This document shows positions 52,186 through 59,896 of a stretch of DNA of 64,000 nucleotides, piece by piece (position 1 is the first letter of the stretch; each line of letters starts with the position of its first letter). A program made the position numbers and the translations under genes. Source of the DNA: Dyadobacter frigoris (lineage in GTDB: Bacteria > Bacteroidota > Bacteroidia > Cytophagales > Spirosomataceae); contig NZ_SZVO01000016.1 of NCBI RefSeq assembly GCF_005280585.1, positions 63,109 through 127,108 of the forward strand, given 5' to 3'. The notes under the pieces were generated by a model, which was not told where the DNA came from, did not search any database, and worked only from the letters and a program-made list of their open reading frames with translations.

Positions 52186-54453
52186 ATGGCTTTTGACTTA
52201 GATATGATTAAGGGTGTTTACACCCGCATGAAAGAAAGAGTGGAAGCTGCTCGTAAAATAGAAGGGCGGCCGTTGACTTTAGCAGAAAAAATATTGTATT
52301 CTCACTTATGGGAAGGTACACCTTCTCAGGTTTATGAGCGAGGTAAATCTTACGTAGATTTTGCTCCTGACCGCGTTGCGATGCAGGATGCTACTGCACA
52401 GATGGCCCTTTTACAATTTATGCAGGCCGGAAGGCCACAAGTTGCCGTTCCATCTACTGTACACTGTGATCACCTTATTCAGGCTGAAGTTGGCGCTGTT
52501 GCGGATTTACAGACTGCAAAAGATAAAAATAAAGAAGTGTATGATTTCCTTGCTTCGGTATCTGATAAATATGGTATCGGATTCTGGAAACCAGGCGCAG
52601 GTATTATTCACCAGGTTGTTTTGGAAAACTATGCGTTTCCAGGTGGCATGATGATAGGTACTGACTCACACACACCAAATGCAGGTGGTTTGGGTATGGT
52701 TGCAATCGGTGTTGGTGGTGCAGATGCGAGTGATGTAATGTCAGGATTGGCCTGGGAGCTTAAAATGCCTAAGCTGATCGGTGTTAAATTGACAGGAAAA
52801 CTGAGCGGATGGGCTGCTGCAAAAGATGTTATTCTTTGGGTTGCAGGTCAGCTTACTGTAAAAGGTGGTACTGGCTGCATCGTTGAATATTTCGGTGAAG
52901 GTGCTGAAAGTCTTTCTTGTACAGGTAAAGGAACCATTTGTAACATGGGTGCTGAAATCGGGGCTACAACTTCTATTTTTGCTTATGATGAGAAAATGGC
53001 TGCTTACCTCCGCTCGACAGACCGCGTTGATGTAGCGGATGCTGCAAATGCTATTGCTGGTTACCTTCGTGCAGATGATGAAGTTTATGCAAATCCTGCT
53101 GCTTATTACGATCAATTAATTGAACTTGATCTTTCAACGCTTGAACCTCACGTAAACGGTCCGTTTACACCCGATTTGGCCTGGCCTATTTCTAAATTCG
53201 CTAAGGCGGTGAAAGAAAACGGATGGCCGGAAGTTCTTTCGGTTGGTTTGATCGGTTCTTGTACCAACTCTTCTTATGAAGATATCAGCCGTGCAGCTTC
53301 TTTGGCACAACAAGCCGTTGATAAAAAACTGGTGGTAACATCTGAATATACAATCACGCCGGGTTCTGAACAGGTTCGTTTCACAGTAGAACGTGACGGT
53401 TTCCTTGATACTTTCGCTCAAATCGGTGGTGTAGTTTTGGCTAATGCTTGCGGGCCTTGTATCGGTCAGTGGGCACGTCATGGTGCTGAAAAAGGTGAGA
53501 AAAACTCAATTATTACTTCTTTCAACCGTAACTTCTCGAAACGTGCTGATGGTAACCCCAATACGCACTCGTTCGTAGCTTCTCCTGAAATCGTTACTGC
53601 TTTGGCCATTGCCGGTCGTTTGACTTTCAACCCGCTTACAGATACGCTGATCAATTCTGAAGGTGTTGCAGTAATGCTTGACGAACCATCGGGACTTGAA
53701 CTTCCTACAAAAGGATTTGCTGTTGAAGATGCAGGATATCAGGCACCAGCCGAAGACGGAACAAAAGTTCAGGTTTTGGTTAGTCCGACTTCTGATCGTC
53801 TGCAATTGCTTGAACCGTTTAAGGCTTGGGAAGGTACAGATCTTAATGGATTGAAACTTCTGATCAAAGCAAAAGGAAAATGTACGACGGATCATATTTC
53901 TATGGCTGGTCCATGGTTGAAATACCGTGGTCACCTTGACAACATTTCTAACAATATGTTGATCGGTGCGGTTAACTTTTACAACGAAAAAACAAATACC
54001 GTTAAAAACCAGTTGACTGGCGTTTACGGTGAAGTTCCAGCGGTTCAACGTGATTACAAAGCGAACGGTATCGGTACAATCGTGGTAGGTGACGAAAACT
54101 ACGGAGAAGGTTCTTCACGTGAGCATGCGGCTATGGAGCCTCGTTTCTTAGGTGCTCGTGCTATTCTTGTAAAATCTTTCGCTCGTATTCACGAAACGAA
54201 TTTGAAAAAACAAGGCATGCTGGCATTGACTTTTGCTAATACTGCTGATTATGATAAAATTCAGGAAGACGATACAATTGATATCAAAGGTTTGCAATCA
54301 TTCGCTCCTGGTGTTCAGTTGACAATCGTTCTTCATCATTCGGATGGCACAACCGAAGAATTCCCGGTGAACCATACTTATAACCAACAACAAATCGAAT
54401 GGTTTAAAGAAGGTTCGGCTTTGAACATTATTCGTAAATCGGTAGCTGCATAA
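52186..54453 (+). CDS. Aconitate hydratase, AcnA/mitochondrial type
   Basis: The 755-residue enzyme has the Fe-S cysteines 359 (GSCTNSS), 422 and 425 (CGPCIGQ). Other family motifs are GTDSHTPNAGGLGMVAIGVGGAD, SREHAAMEPRFLGARAI and the absence of the AcnB HEAT domain. Length and sequence fit the mitochondrial-like aconitase group common in Bacteroidota. Together with acnB, it gives two isozymes from one locus. A terminator follows at 54481. Confidence 0.97.
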   Translation: MAFDLDMIKGVYTRMKERVEAARKIEGRPLTLAEKILYSHLWEGTPSQVYERGKSYVDFAPDRVAMQDATAQMALLQFMQAGRPQVAVPSTVHCDHLIQAEVGAVADLQTAKDKNKEVYDFLASVSDKYGIGFWKPGAGIIHQVVLENYAFPGGMMIGTDSHTPNAGGLGMVAIGVGGADASDVMSGLAWELKMPKLIGVKLTGKLSGWAAAKDVILWVAGQLTVKGGTGCIVEYFGEGAESLSCTGKGTICNMGAEIGATTSIFAYDEKMAAYLRSTDRVDVADAANAIAGYLRADDEVYANPAAYYDQLIELDLSTLEPHVNGPFTPDLAWPISKFAKAVKENGWPEVLSVGLIGSCTNSSYEDISRAASLAQQAVDKKLVVTSEYTITPGSEQVRFTVERDGFLDTFAQIGGVVLANACGPCIGQWARHGAEKGEKNSIITSFNRNFSKRADGNPNTHSFVASPEIVTALAIAGRLTFNPLTDTLINSEGVAVMLDEPSGLELPTKGFAVEDAGYQAPAEDGTKVQVLVSPTSDRLQLLEPFKAWEGTDLNGLKLLIKAKGKCTTDHISMAGPWLKYRGHLDNISNNMLIGAVNFYNEKTNTVKNQLTGVYGEVPAVQRDYKANGIGTIVVGDENYGEGSSREHAAMEPRFLGARAILVKSFARIHETNLKKQGMLALTFANTADYDKIQEDDTIDIKGLQSFAPGVQLTIVLHHSDGTTEEFPVNHTYNQQQIEWFKEGSALNIIRKSVAA

Positions 54454-54480
54454 GCTTCGATTGATAAATTTTTGATAAAA

Positions 54481-54507
54481 GAGCTCCTGGAAACGGGAGC
54501 TTTTTTT
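54481..54507 (+). terminator. Terminator of the aconitase pair
   Basis: AGCTCC (54482-54487) pairs with GGGAGCT (54495-54501), followed by seven T (54501-54507). It is 28 nt past the stop. Confidence 0.8.
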
Positions 54508-54700
54508 GTGGATAATTTCTCTTCATTAAAAACCAGACCGGTCCACGAGATTAAAATTTTATTATTATACGTAATTTCCTTTTTCGGTTATCAAATAATC
54601 ATTTAGCTTTGGTGATTGATCAATCAGTCGAAATTAAAAGTGAGGCAAAAGGGTAGTGGATTTTGCTTACAGGCAGGTTGAAAGGAATAATTAACCCAAA

Positions 54701-55819
54701 ATGAAAAAAATAATCATAAAAATGCTGGCAGGAATTTTAATTTTAACGGTCGTGCTGACCGGCGCTATATATTTGTTTTTACAACAAGACCAATTTGGCA
54801 AAACTCCATCGGGAGCCCGATTGGAAAGAATTCAGAAATCCCCGAATTATCGTGATGGTCAGTTTCAAAATTTAAGTTTTACACCTGATCTTGCGGAAGG
54901 TGTAAGTTATTTTAAAGTGTTAAAAGAATTTATTTTTGACAAAAGCAAAAGGATCAAACCGGAATCCGTTCTTCCTTCTGTTAAGTCGGATCTGCTACAT
55001 TTGGATCCAAACGAAGATCTTTTGGTATGGTTTGGACATTCTTCTTATTTCATGCAGATTGATGGCAGGACGATGCTTGTCGATCCTGTTTTTAGTGGTG
55101 CTGCTTCTCCGGTTAGTTTTACAACGCCAAGTTTTGCCGGAAGTGATGTTTATTCAGTCGAAGATTTTCCGGCAATCGATTATCTTTTTATCTCCCACGA
55201 TCACTGGGATCATTTGGATTATGAAACCATTTTGAAATTAAAATCCAAAGTGAAAACTGTGATTACCGGATTAGGAACTGGTGAACATTTTGAGACCTGG
55301 GGATATGATCTTTCAAAAATAAAAGAAAAAGATTGGGATGAAGAAGTGAATTTGGGAGATGGTTTTGTGGTAAATATTACGCCGGGAAGACATTTTTCTG
55401 GAAGAGGACTATCGAGAAACCGTGCTATGTGGGCCTCTTTCGTTCTCCAAACGCCGACAAAAAAGATATTCCTAGGCGGCGATTCTGGTTATGATACCCA
55501 TTTTAAAAAGATTGGAGATAAATTTGGCCCGTTTGATCTGGTACTCCTGGAATGTGGTCAATACAATTATAACTGGAAATACATCCACATGATGCCCGAG
55601 GAAGTTGCCCAGGCGGCGGAAGATTTACAAGCTAAAAAGCTGATGCCGGTTCATTGGGCAAAATTTGCACTGGGACAGCACGATTGGGATGAGCCTATCA
55701 TTCGTGTAACCAAAGCGAGTAAATTGAAAAACTTGCCACTTGTAACACCCGTGATAGGAGAGGTTGTAAATCTGAATGAAGATAAAGTTTTTCCCGCTTG
55801 GTGGGAAAAGGTTAAATAG
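54701..55819 (+). CDS. MBL-fold metallo-hydrolase, membrane-anchored, NAPE-PLD/UlaG-like
   Basis: The 372-residue protein has an N-terminal membrane segment (MLAGILILTVVLTGAIYLFL). The beta-lactamase fold shows VWFGHSSYFMQIDG, LFISHDHWDHLD with the HxHxDH metal motif, FLGGDSGYD and PVHWAKFAL as the last ligand. The group includes N-acyl-phosphatidylethanolamine phospholipase D-like and UlaG-like enzymes, so lipid or sugar-phosphate substrates are possible. Single gene, convergent with the lipoprotein gene at 55833 (13-nt gap). Confidence 0.88.
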   Translation: MKKIIIKMLAGILILTVVLTGAIYLFLQQDQFGKTPSGARLERIQKSPNYRDGQFQNLSFTPDLAEGVSYFKVLKEFIFDKSKRIKPESVLPSVKSDLLHLDPNEDLLVWFGHSSYFMQIDGRTMLVDPVFSGAASPVSFTTPSFAGSDVYSVEDFPAIDYLFISHDHWDHLDYETILKLKSKVKTVITGLGTGEHFETWGYDLSKIKEKDWDEEVNLGDGFVVNITPGRHFSGRGLSRNRAMWASFVLQTPTKKIFLGGDSGYDTHFKKIGDKFGPFDLVLLECGQYNYNWKYIHMMPEEVAQAAEDLQAKKLMPVHWAKFALGQHDWDEPIIRVTKASKLKNLPLVTPVIGEVVNLNEDKVFPAWWEKVK

Positions 55820-55832
55820 GAGATTTTCGATT

Positions 55833-56312
55833 CTATTTCAGCAATTTCCACTTGAAGCAACCATTAGCAAATTTCAGAATATTGATATTATTTTCAGGAT
55901 TGGCATATTGCTTGGTAAGCGATATGTCAAAAGTCCCTTCTATTAATTTTTGTGCAGGATTATATTTCGTAACGGTAAGATGTCCTACATCACCATTGGC
56001 CATAACATAATTGCTGGAAATAACATCTCCACCGACCGTTGAATAATAGCCGGCCTGATTACCTTTTAATGGATAGGATCCGATTTCATTAAACTTGATT
56101 TTCACCCACAAAACTTCATTTGAATTATTAGCTTTAAAAAGTAGTGTTAAGGTGTCAGAATCTGGTGCCTGCAATGATATTTCGGTAGTTCCAGTCCATT
56201 TTTCATCATTTTTTTCTGCTGAAAATAAATAATTTTCCGGAGCGAATGACTCCTTATCTTTTTTGCAGGAGAATATTCCCAGTGCAAAAAATAATATTGC
56301 TAATTTTCTCAT
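55833..56312 (-). CDS. Hypothetical lipoprotein (DUF6252-like)
   Basis: The 159-residue product has a lipoprotein signal (ILFFALGIFSCKK, Cys 16). The C-terminal half, VTKYNPAQKLIEGTFDISL, resembles the recurring 'sGtFeF' ending of DUF6252-like Bacteroidota lipoproteins. Probably an outer-membrane-anchored beta-rich protein of unknown function. Confidence 0.65.
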   Translation of the reverse strand: MRKLAILFFALGIFSCKKDKESFAPENYLFSAEKNDEKWTGTTEISLQAPDSDTLTLLFKANNSNEVLWVKIKFNEIGSYPLKGNQAGYYSTVGGDVISSNYVMANGDVGHLTVTKYNPAQKLIEGTFDISLTKQYANPENNINILKFANGCFKWKLLK

Positions 56313-56411
56313 GTATTTGTCTTTCTAAAACCGACACAAGTTGTTTTCAATTGGTTGGAATCAGGGTTGAAACAAGAAGAATGGAAGTGAATATTTTTAC
56401 TTACTCATTCT

Positions 56412-56706
56412 TTATTTTAATATTTTCAATGCCGATTCAAAACTTTTGGAATCGGTGGATAATCTGCCATTCGTGAAGAAAACACGACCGTAAGATGCAT
56501 AAAATCCAAACGACTCATTTTTTGTACGACGGATAGCTTTATCTCTTTCGTCATTAATGAAAAGGGAATCATTCGAATCTTTTAAGATTGCAGCAATTAG
56601 ATATCTTTCCTTATTTAAAAGTTTATAAAATTGAAATGAAATAGGATTAAGCGGATTCTTTTCTGTTTTAAATTTATATTTTAAATGTTTGTTTAAATTA
56701 TGCGTT
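56412..56706 (-). pseudogene. Start-less open frame, probable gene remnant
   Basis: On the minus strand ~97 codons are open to TAA 56412-56414. They read, for example, LLNKERYLIAAILKDSNDS, then FGFYASYGRVFFTNGRLST and FESALKILK. The sequence looks protein-like, but no ATG, GTG or usable TTG exists in frame before the upstream stop. The 5' end overlaps the TetR operator candidate. Likely the C-terminal remnant of a deleted gene; family not identified. Confidence 0.35.
56677..56696. promoter_or_regulatory. TetR operator candidate, upstream copy
   Basis: TATTTTAAATGTTTGTTTAA here is the exact reverse complement of 57419-57438, which lies before the efflux operon. TTTAAA-N6-TTTAAA symmetry surrounds TGTTTG. 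Position ~90 nt before tetR fits autoregulation. Confidence 0.7.
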
Positions 56707-56786
56707 TAAATTATTTGGAAGTGATATTTTTAATTAACAACTTTGAATCGTAATTACAACAAGGCGAAATAAAAGGAACAATAAAA

Positions 56787-57401
56787 GTGAGGTGCATAGG
56801 ACAATCCAGCGAGGAGAAAATCAAGGAAGCTGCAAGGAAAGTATTTTTGAAGAAGGGTTTTGACGGGACCACTTCCAGGGATATTGCGAATGAGGCTGAG
56901 ATGAATATTGCACTGACCAATTATTATTTCAGAAGTAAGGAAAAGCTGTTTCTTGAAATTTTCAAGGATTTGCTGAACCTGTATTTTCAGGATACAATTG
57001 ACATTTTTAATAAGGATATTCCTTTAAGGGAAAAGATTATTGAGTCTGTCGATCATACCTTTGAGATGGTTAAAAAAGAGCCGGATCTGGTTATTTTTAT
57101 TATGAACGAGGTTCACAAAGAGCCAGAACGCCTTGTTCCGGATTTGAATTTTTTACGTCAGGTTAAAAACTCGAAGCTTGCTCAACAGCTTTCCGATGAA
57201 ATAGTAAAAGGAAATATCAGGCCAATAGGCGTGGAAAATATTCTACCGATGCTTTGCGGGTACATTCAATTTATTTTTATGGGAAAGAATATTCACATGA
57301 AAGTTTTTGAAGTGACCGAAGAACAATTTGCAGTATTTGCGGAGGATCACAAAAATATAATTAAAGATATGATCATCAACTATATTTTTCTGCCAAAGTA
57401 A
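56787..57401 (+). CDS. TetR/AcrR-family transcriptional regulator, GTG start
   Basis: The 204-residue regulator starts with GTG (56787), preceded by AAAAGG nine nt upstream. The N-terminal HTH is KIKEAARKVFLKKGFDGTTS to ALTNYYFRSKEKLFLEIFK. The C-terminal ligand domain is helical, with no assigned ligand. It is followed 65 nt later by TolC-adaptor-RND genes on the same strand. A perfect 20-bp sequence in inverse orientation lies upstream of tetR and between tetR and tolC, suggesting it represses both. A 7-bp hairpin (57391-57413) overlaps the stop codon. Confidence 0.92.
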   Translation: MRCIGQSSEEKIKEAARKVFLKKGFDGTTSRDIANEAEMNIALTNYYFRSKEKLFLEIFKDLLNLYFQDTIDIFNKDIPLREKIIESVDHTFEMVKKEPDLVIFIMNEVHKEPERLVPDLNFLRQVKNSKLAQQLSDEIVKGNIRPIGVENILPMLCGYIQFIFMGKNIHMKVFEVTEEQFAVFAEDHKNIIKDMIINYIFLPK

Positions 57402-57418
57402 ATTTTTTTGGCATAGGG

Positions 57419-57438
57419 TTAAACAAACATTTAAAATA
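57419..57438. promoter_or_regulatory. TetR operator candidate, efflux-operon copy
   Basis: TTAAACAAACATTTAAAATA is the exact reverse complement of 56677-56696. It lies 17-36 nt past the tetR stop and 28 nt before the tolC start, where a repressor would block the efflux promoter. Confidence 0.7.
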
Positions 57439-57466
57439 TTCATTTTATATATATTCTTCGTAAACC

Positions 57467-58783
57467 ATGAAATTTTCATTTTACAGGGGATTTCTGCTGT
57501 TAATATTAACGGCTGGAAGTTCCCAGGCACAGCAGCTCAGTCTCGGGCAGTTGGTCGACCTTGCCATGAAAAATAATTATGCTATCCAGGCTTCTGTTTT
57601 GGATGAGGCCAAAACAAACGCAAAGATCGATGAGGTTAAATCAAACCTTTTACCGACTGTTAATGTGACCGGAGATTATAAACGTTATTTCAAAATTCCC
57701 GGCCAGGTTGTGCCTGCAAGTGCATTTGGAGGGCCGGAGGGTACATATAGTACTTTCGCTTTTGGTTTACCGTATAATTTGTCGACTACGGCACAAATAA
57801 CCCAGAAATTATATAATCCATCTGTCAAATACGCACTTAAAGCAGCAGATCTCAATCGCGATCTTACGGCGCTCAGTACGACAAAAACGAAAGAAGATGT
57901 GGCCTACAATGTAACCGACGCCTATTATAATCTGGTTACAGTGGTTCAGCAAATGGCCTTTCTTGATAGTAACCTGATTTCAACGGATCGTTTGTACAAG
58001 GTCACAGATCTGCTTTATCAAAATCAGCTTGCGCAGCGCGTAGATAAAGACCGGATCATGATCAACAAAATGACTACTGAAACCCAATTGAAAACGTTGA
58101 GACAATCGTACGATCAGCTTGTCAATCTTTTGAAATATTATACCGGAATTCCTCAGTCAGATTCGCTTCGTATAGAGATTAAGGTTAAGGATGTTTTGCT
58201 TCCGTCTAATGCAGAAAAAGGTAGTTTGAAGCGGACGGATGTGACTTTACTGGAAAGACAAAAAGACCTGAATATCTTGCAGGACAAGAATTTTAAATCT
58301 GGCTTTTTACCGACAGTTAGCGCTTATGGTGTAGGGAACCTGACTTATTTTGCAAAAGGCGGAGATAATTCTGTTTTTAAATCCGTTCCGGGTTACTGGG
58401 CAGGATTACAAATGAACTGGAATGTTTTTGACGGATTTGCACGAAAAGCACAACGAAATCAAAACAGGATTGACAATCAAAAACTTTCTGTTCAATTAAA
58501 GCAGTTGGAAGAATCCATTCAAATGGAGGAAATCAATGCACGAAATAAATTTGCCGTCGAGCAGCAAAATATCAATTCAAAAAATGAGCAGGTGGCTCTT
58601 GCAAACCGCGTTTATGCGCAAATTCAGTTGCAATTTAAAGAAGGTTTGGTTTCGCTCTCAGACGTAATTCAGTCGGAACAAACACTTTTGGATACCCAAA
58701 GTAACTATCTGACTTCACTCGTTCAACTGCTTCAAGCCGAGCTCGAATGGAAAAAAGCAACAGGGACTTTACTTGAAAAATAA
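57467..58783 (+). CDS. TolC-family outer membrane efflux protein
   Basis: The 438-residue product has a signal peptide (GFLLLILTAGSSQAQ). Two OEP repeats are visible, residues ~25-215 and ~235-430, each with the helical hairpin pattern (e.g. LDEAKTNAKIDEVKSNLLPT and QFKEGLVSLSDVIQSEQTLL). It would form the outer-membrane duct for the pump encoded downstream. First gene of the operon, 65 nt after tetR and 39 nt before the adaptor gene. Confidence 0.93.
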   Translation: MKFSFYRGFLLLILTAGSSQAQQLSLGQLVDLAMKNNYAIQASVLDEAKTNAKIDEVKSNLLPTVNVTGDYKRYFKIPGQVVPASAFGGPEGTYSTFAFGLPYNLSTTAQITQKLYNPSVKYALKAADLNRDLTALSTTKTKEDVAYNVTDAYYNLVTVVQQMAFLDSNLISTDRLYKVTDLLYQNQLAQRVDKDRIMINKMTTETQLKTLRQSYDQLVNLLKYYTGIPQSDSLRIEIKVKDVLLPSNAEKGSLKRTDVTLLERQKDLNILQDKNFKSGFLPTVSAYGVGNLTYFAKGGDNSVFKSVPGYWAGLQMNWNVFDGFARKAQRNQNRIDNQKLSVQLKQLEESIQMEEINARNKFAVEQQNINSKNEQVALANRVYAQIQLQFKEGLVSLSDVIQSEQTLLDTQSNYLTSLVQLLQAELEWKKATGTLLEK

Positions 58784-58822
58784 TATCAAAATATAGCTGT
58801 CAACCTTCAATAGTATAAAATT

Positions 58823-59872
58823 ATGAAACGCCTTTTAATTTTTGTAGCCGTGATTGCTGTTCTGGGCCTTACTGCTGCAAAGCTTTTAACAAATAAAGAA
58901 AATACCGAAGCGAAAATATATCAGCCGGATCCAAATCTTAAAGTGGGTGTTAGAACGGCCGTTGCGGAACTTAGGAATATGTCGCAGGAGAACAAATTTT
59001 TGGGATCATTTTCACCCAACAGAAAAATAGAAATTCGTCCGCAAGCCGGTGGGGAAATTGTTAAACTTCCGATTGAAGAAGGCCAGCATATTAGTGCAGG
59101 GCAACTTTTGGCAAAACTTGATGATGATCAGCTTCGTTTTCAGGTTGAAGCTTTGCAGGTAACGCTGGAAGGTCATCAAAATGATTTAAGACGTTTTGAA
59201 GTTCTGGTAAAAGGTGACGCGGTACCGGCTGTTAATATCGAAAGAACAAAGTTGAGTATCCGCAGTACACAGGCGCAGATCAAACAATTGAACAAACAAA
59301 TTGCAAACACAACGATTTTAGCACCTTTTTCGGGTATAGTTACTTCCAAAATGGTAGAGAAAGGTTCGGTTGTTGCGATTGGAACAGCCATGGCTGAAAT
59401 AACGGATATTGCTTCTTTGAAACTGGTTGTGAATGTTCCGGAAAAAGCCATTAACCAGTTCCGCATGGGACAAACCATTTCAGTTCAAACGGAAGTTTAT
59501 CCGGACTCTAAATTTCAGGGAAAGGTTACGATGATTAGCGCAGAAGGAGATGAAGCGCATAATTATCCGGTAGAAATTACGGTTCCAAATACGGCCAATA
59601 ATCCGTTGAAAGCAGGTATGTATGGTTCTATTGCGAATTTGAATGAGATCAAAGGCCAGTCACTTGCCGTACCTCGCCAGGCGATTATGGGTTCAGCGAA
59701 AGAGCCTCAGCTTTATGTGGTTGAAAACGGAAAGGCTGTTTTGAAAAGCGTTTCAATCGGGCTCTCAACCAACGAGTTTTATGAAATTACAAAAGGGTTG
59801 AAAGCGGGCGATCAGGTGGTAACAAGCGGCCAGATCAACCTTCAAAACGGAACTTTGATAAGTGCTCAATAA
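58823..59872 (+). CDS. RND efflux periplasmic adaptor (HlyD/MFP family)
   Basis: The 349-residue adaptor has an N-terminal membrane anchor (LLIFVAVIAVLGLTAAKLL). A lipoyl/biotinyl-like domain (IRPQAGGEIVKLPIEEGQHI, GQLLAKLDDDQLRFQ) surrounds a helical hairpin. Barrel and membrane-proximal domains follow (TILAPFSGIVTSKMVEKG; LKAGMYGSIANL). It links TolC to the AcrB-type pump. 24 nt before the pump gene. Confidence 0.93.
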   Translation: MKRLLIFVAVIAVLGLTAAKLLTNKENTEAKIYQPDPNLKVGVRTAVAELRNMSQENKFLGSFSPNRKIEIRPQAGGEIVKLPIEEGQHISAGQLLAKLDDDQLRFQVEALQVTLEGHQNDLRRFEVLVKGDAVPAVNIERTKLSIRSTQAQIKQLNKQIANTTILAPFSGIVTSKMVEKGSVVAIGTAMAEITDIASLKLVVNVPEKAINQFRMGQTISVQTEVYPDSKFQGKVTMISAEGDEAHNYPVEITVPNTANNPLKAGMYGSIANLNEIKGQSLAVPRQAIMGSAKEPQLYVVENGKAVLKSVSIGLSTNEFYEITKGLKAGDQVVTSGQINLQNGTLISAQ

Positions 59873-59896
59873 TCCTCATTCCTAAAAGTATTTATT

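Larger units (their letters stand above)
56313..56786. other. 474-nt region upstream of tetR
   Basis: It contains a start-less open frame on the minus strand (56412-56706), a TetR operator candidate (56677-56696) and, further on, a degenerate copy TTTAAATTATTTGG near 56704-56717 that forms a direct repeat with the operator. Both main items are listed separately. Nothing else was recognised. Confidence 0.5.

Noticed and set aside
53506..54048. 180-codon minus-strand frame inside the second aconitase gene
   Set aside because: Antisense to a conserved enzyme; translation shows no domain or signal features.
56246..56476. 76-codon plus-strand frame across the end of the lipoprotein gene
   Set aside because: Overlaps the start of a clear lipoprotein gene in antisense and has no coding features.
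57391..57413. TGCCAAA/TTTGGCA hairpin as tetR terminator
   Set aside because: Perfect 7-bp stem, but it overlaps the stop codon and no T-run follows it; kept only as a note in the tetR entry.
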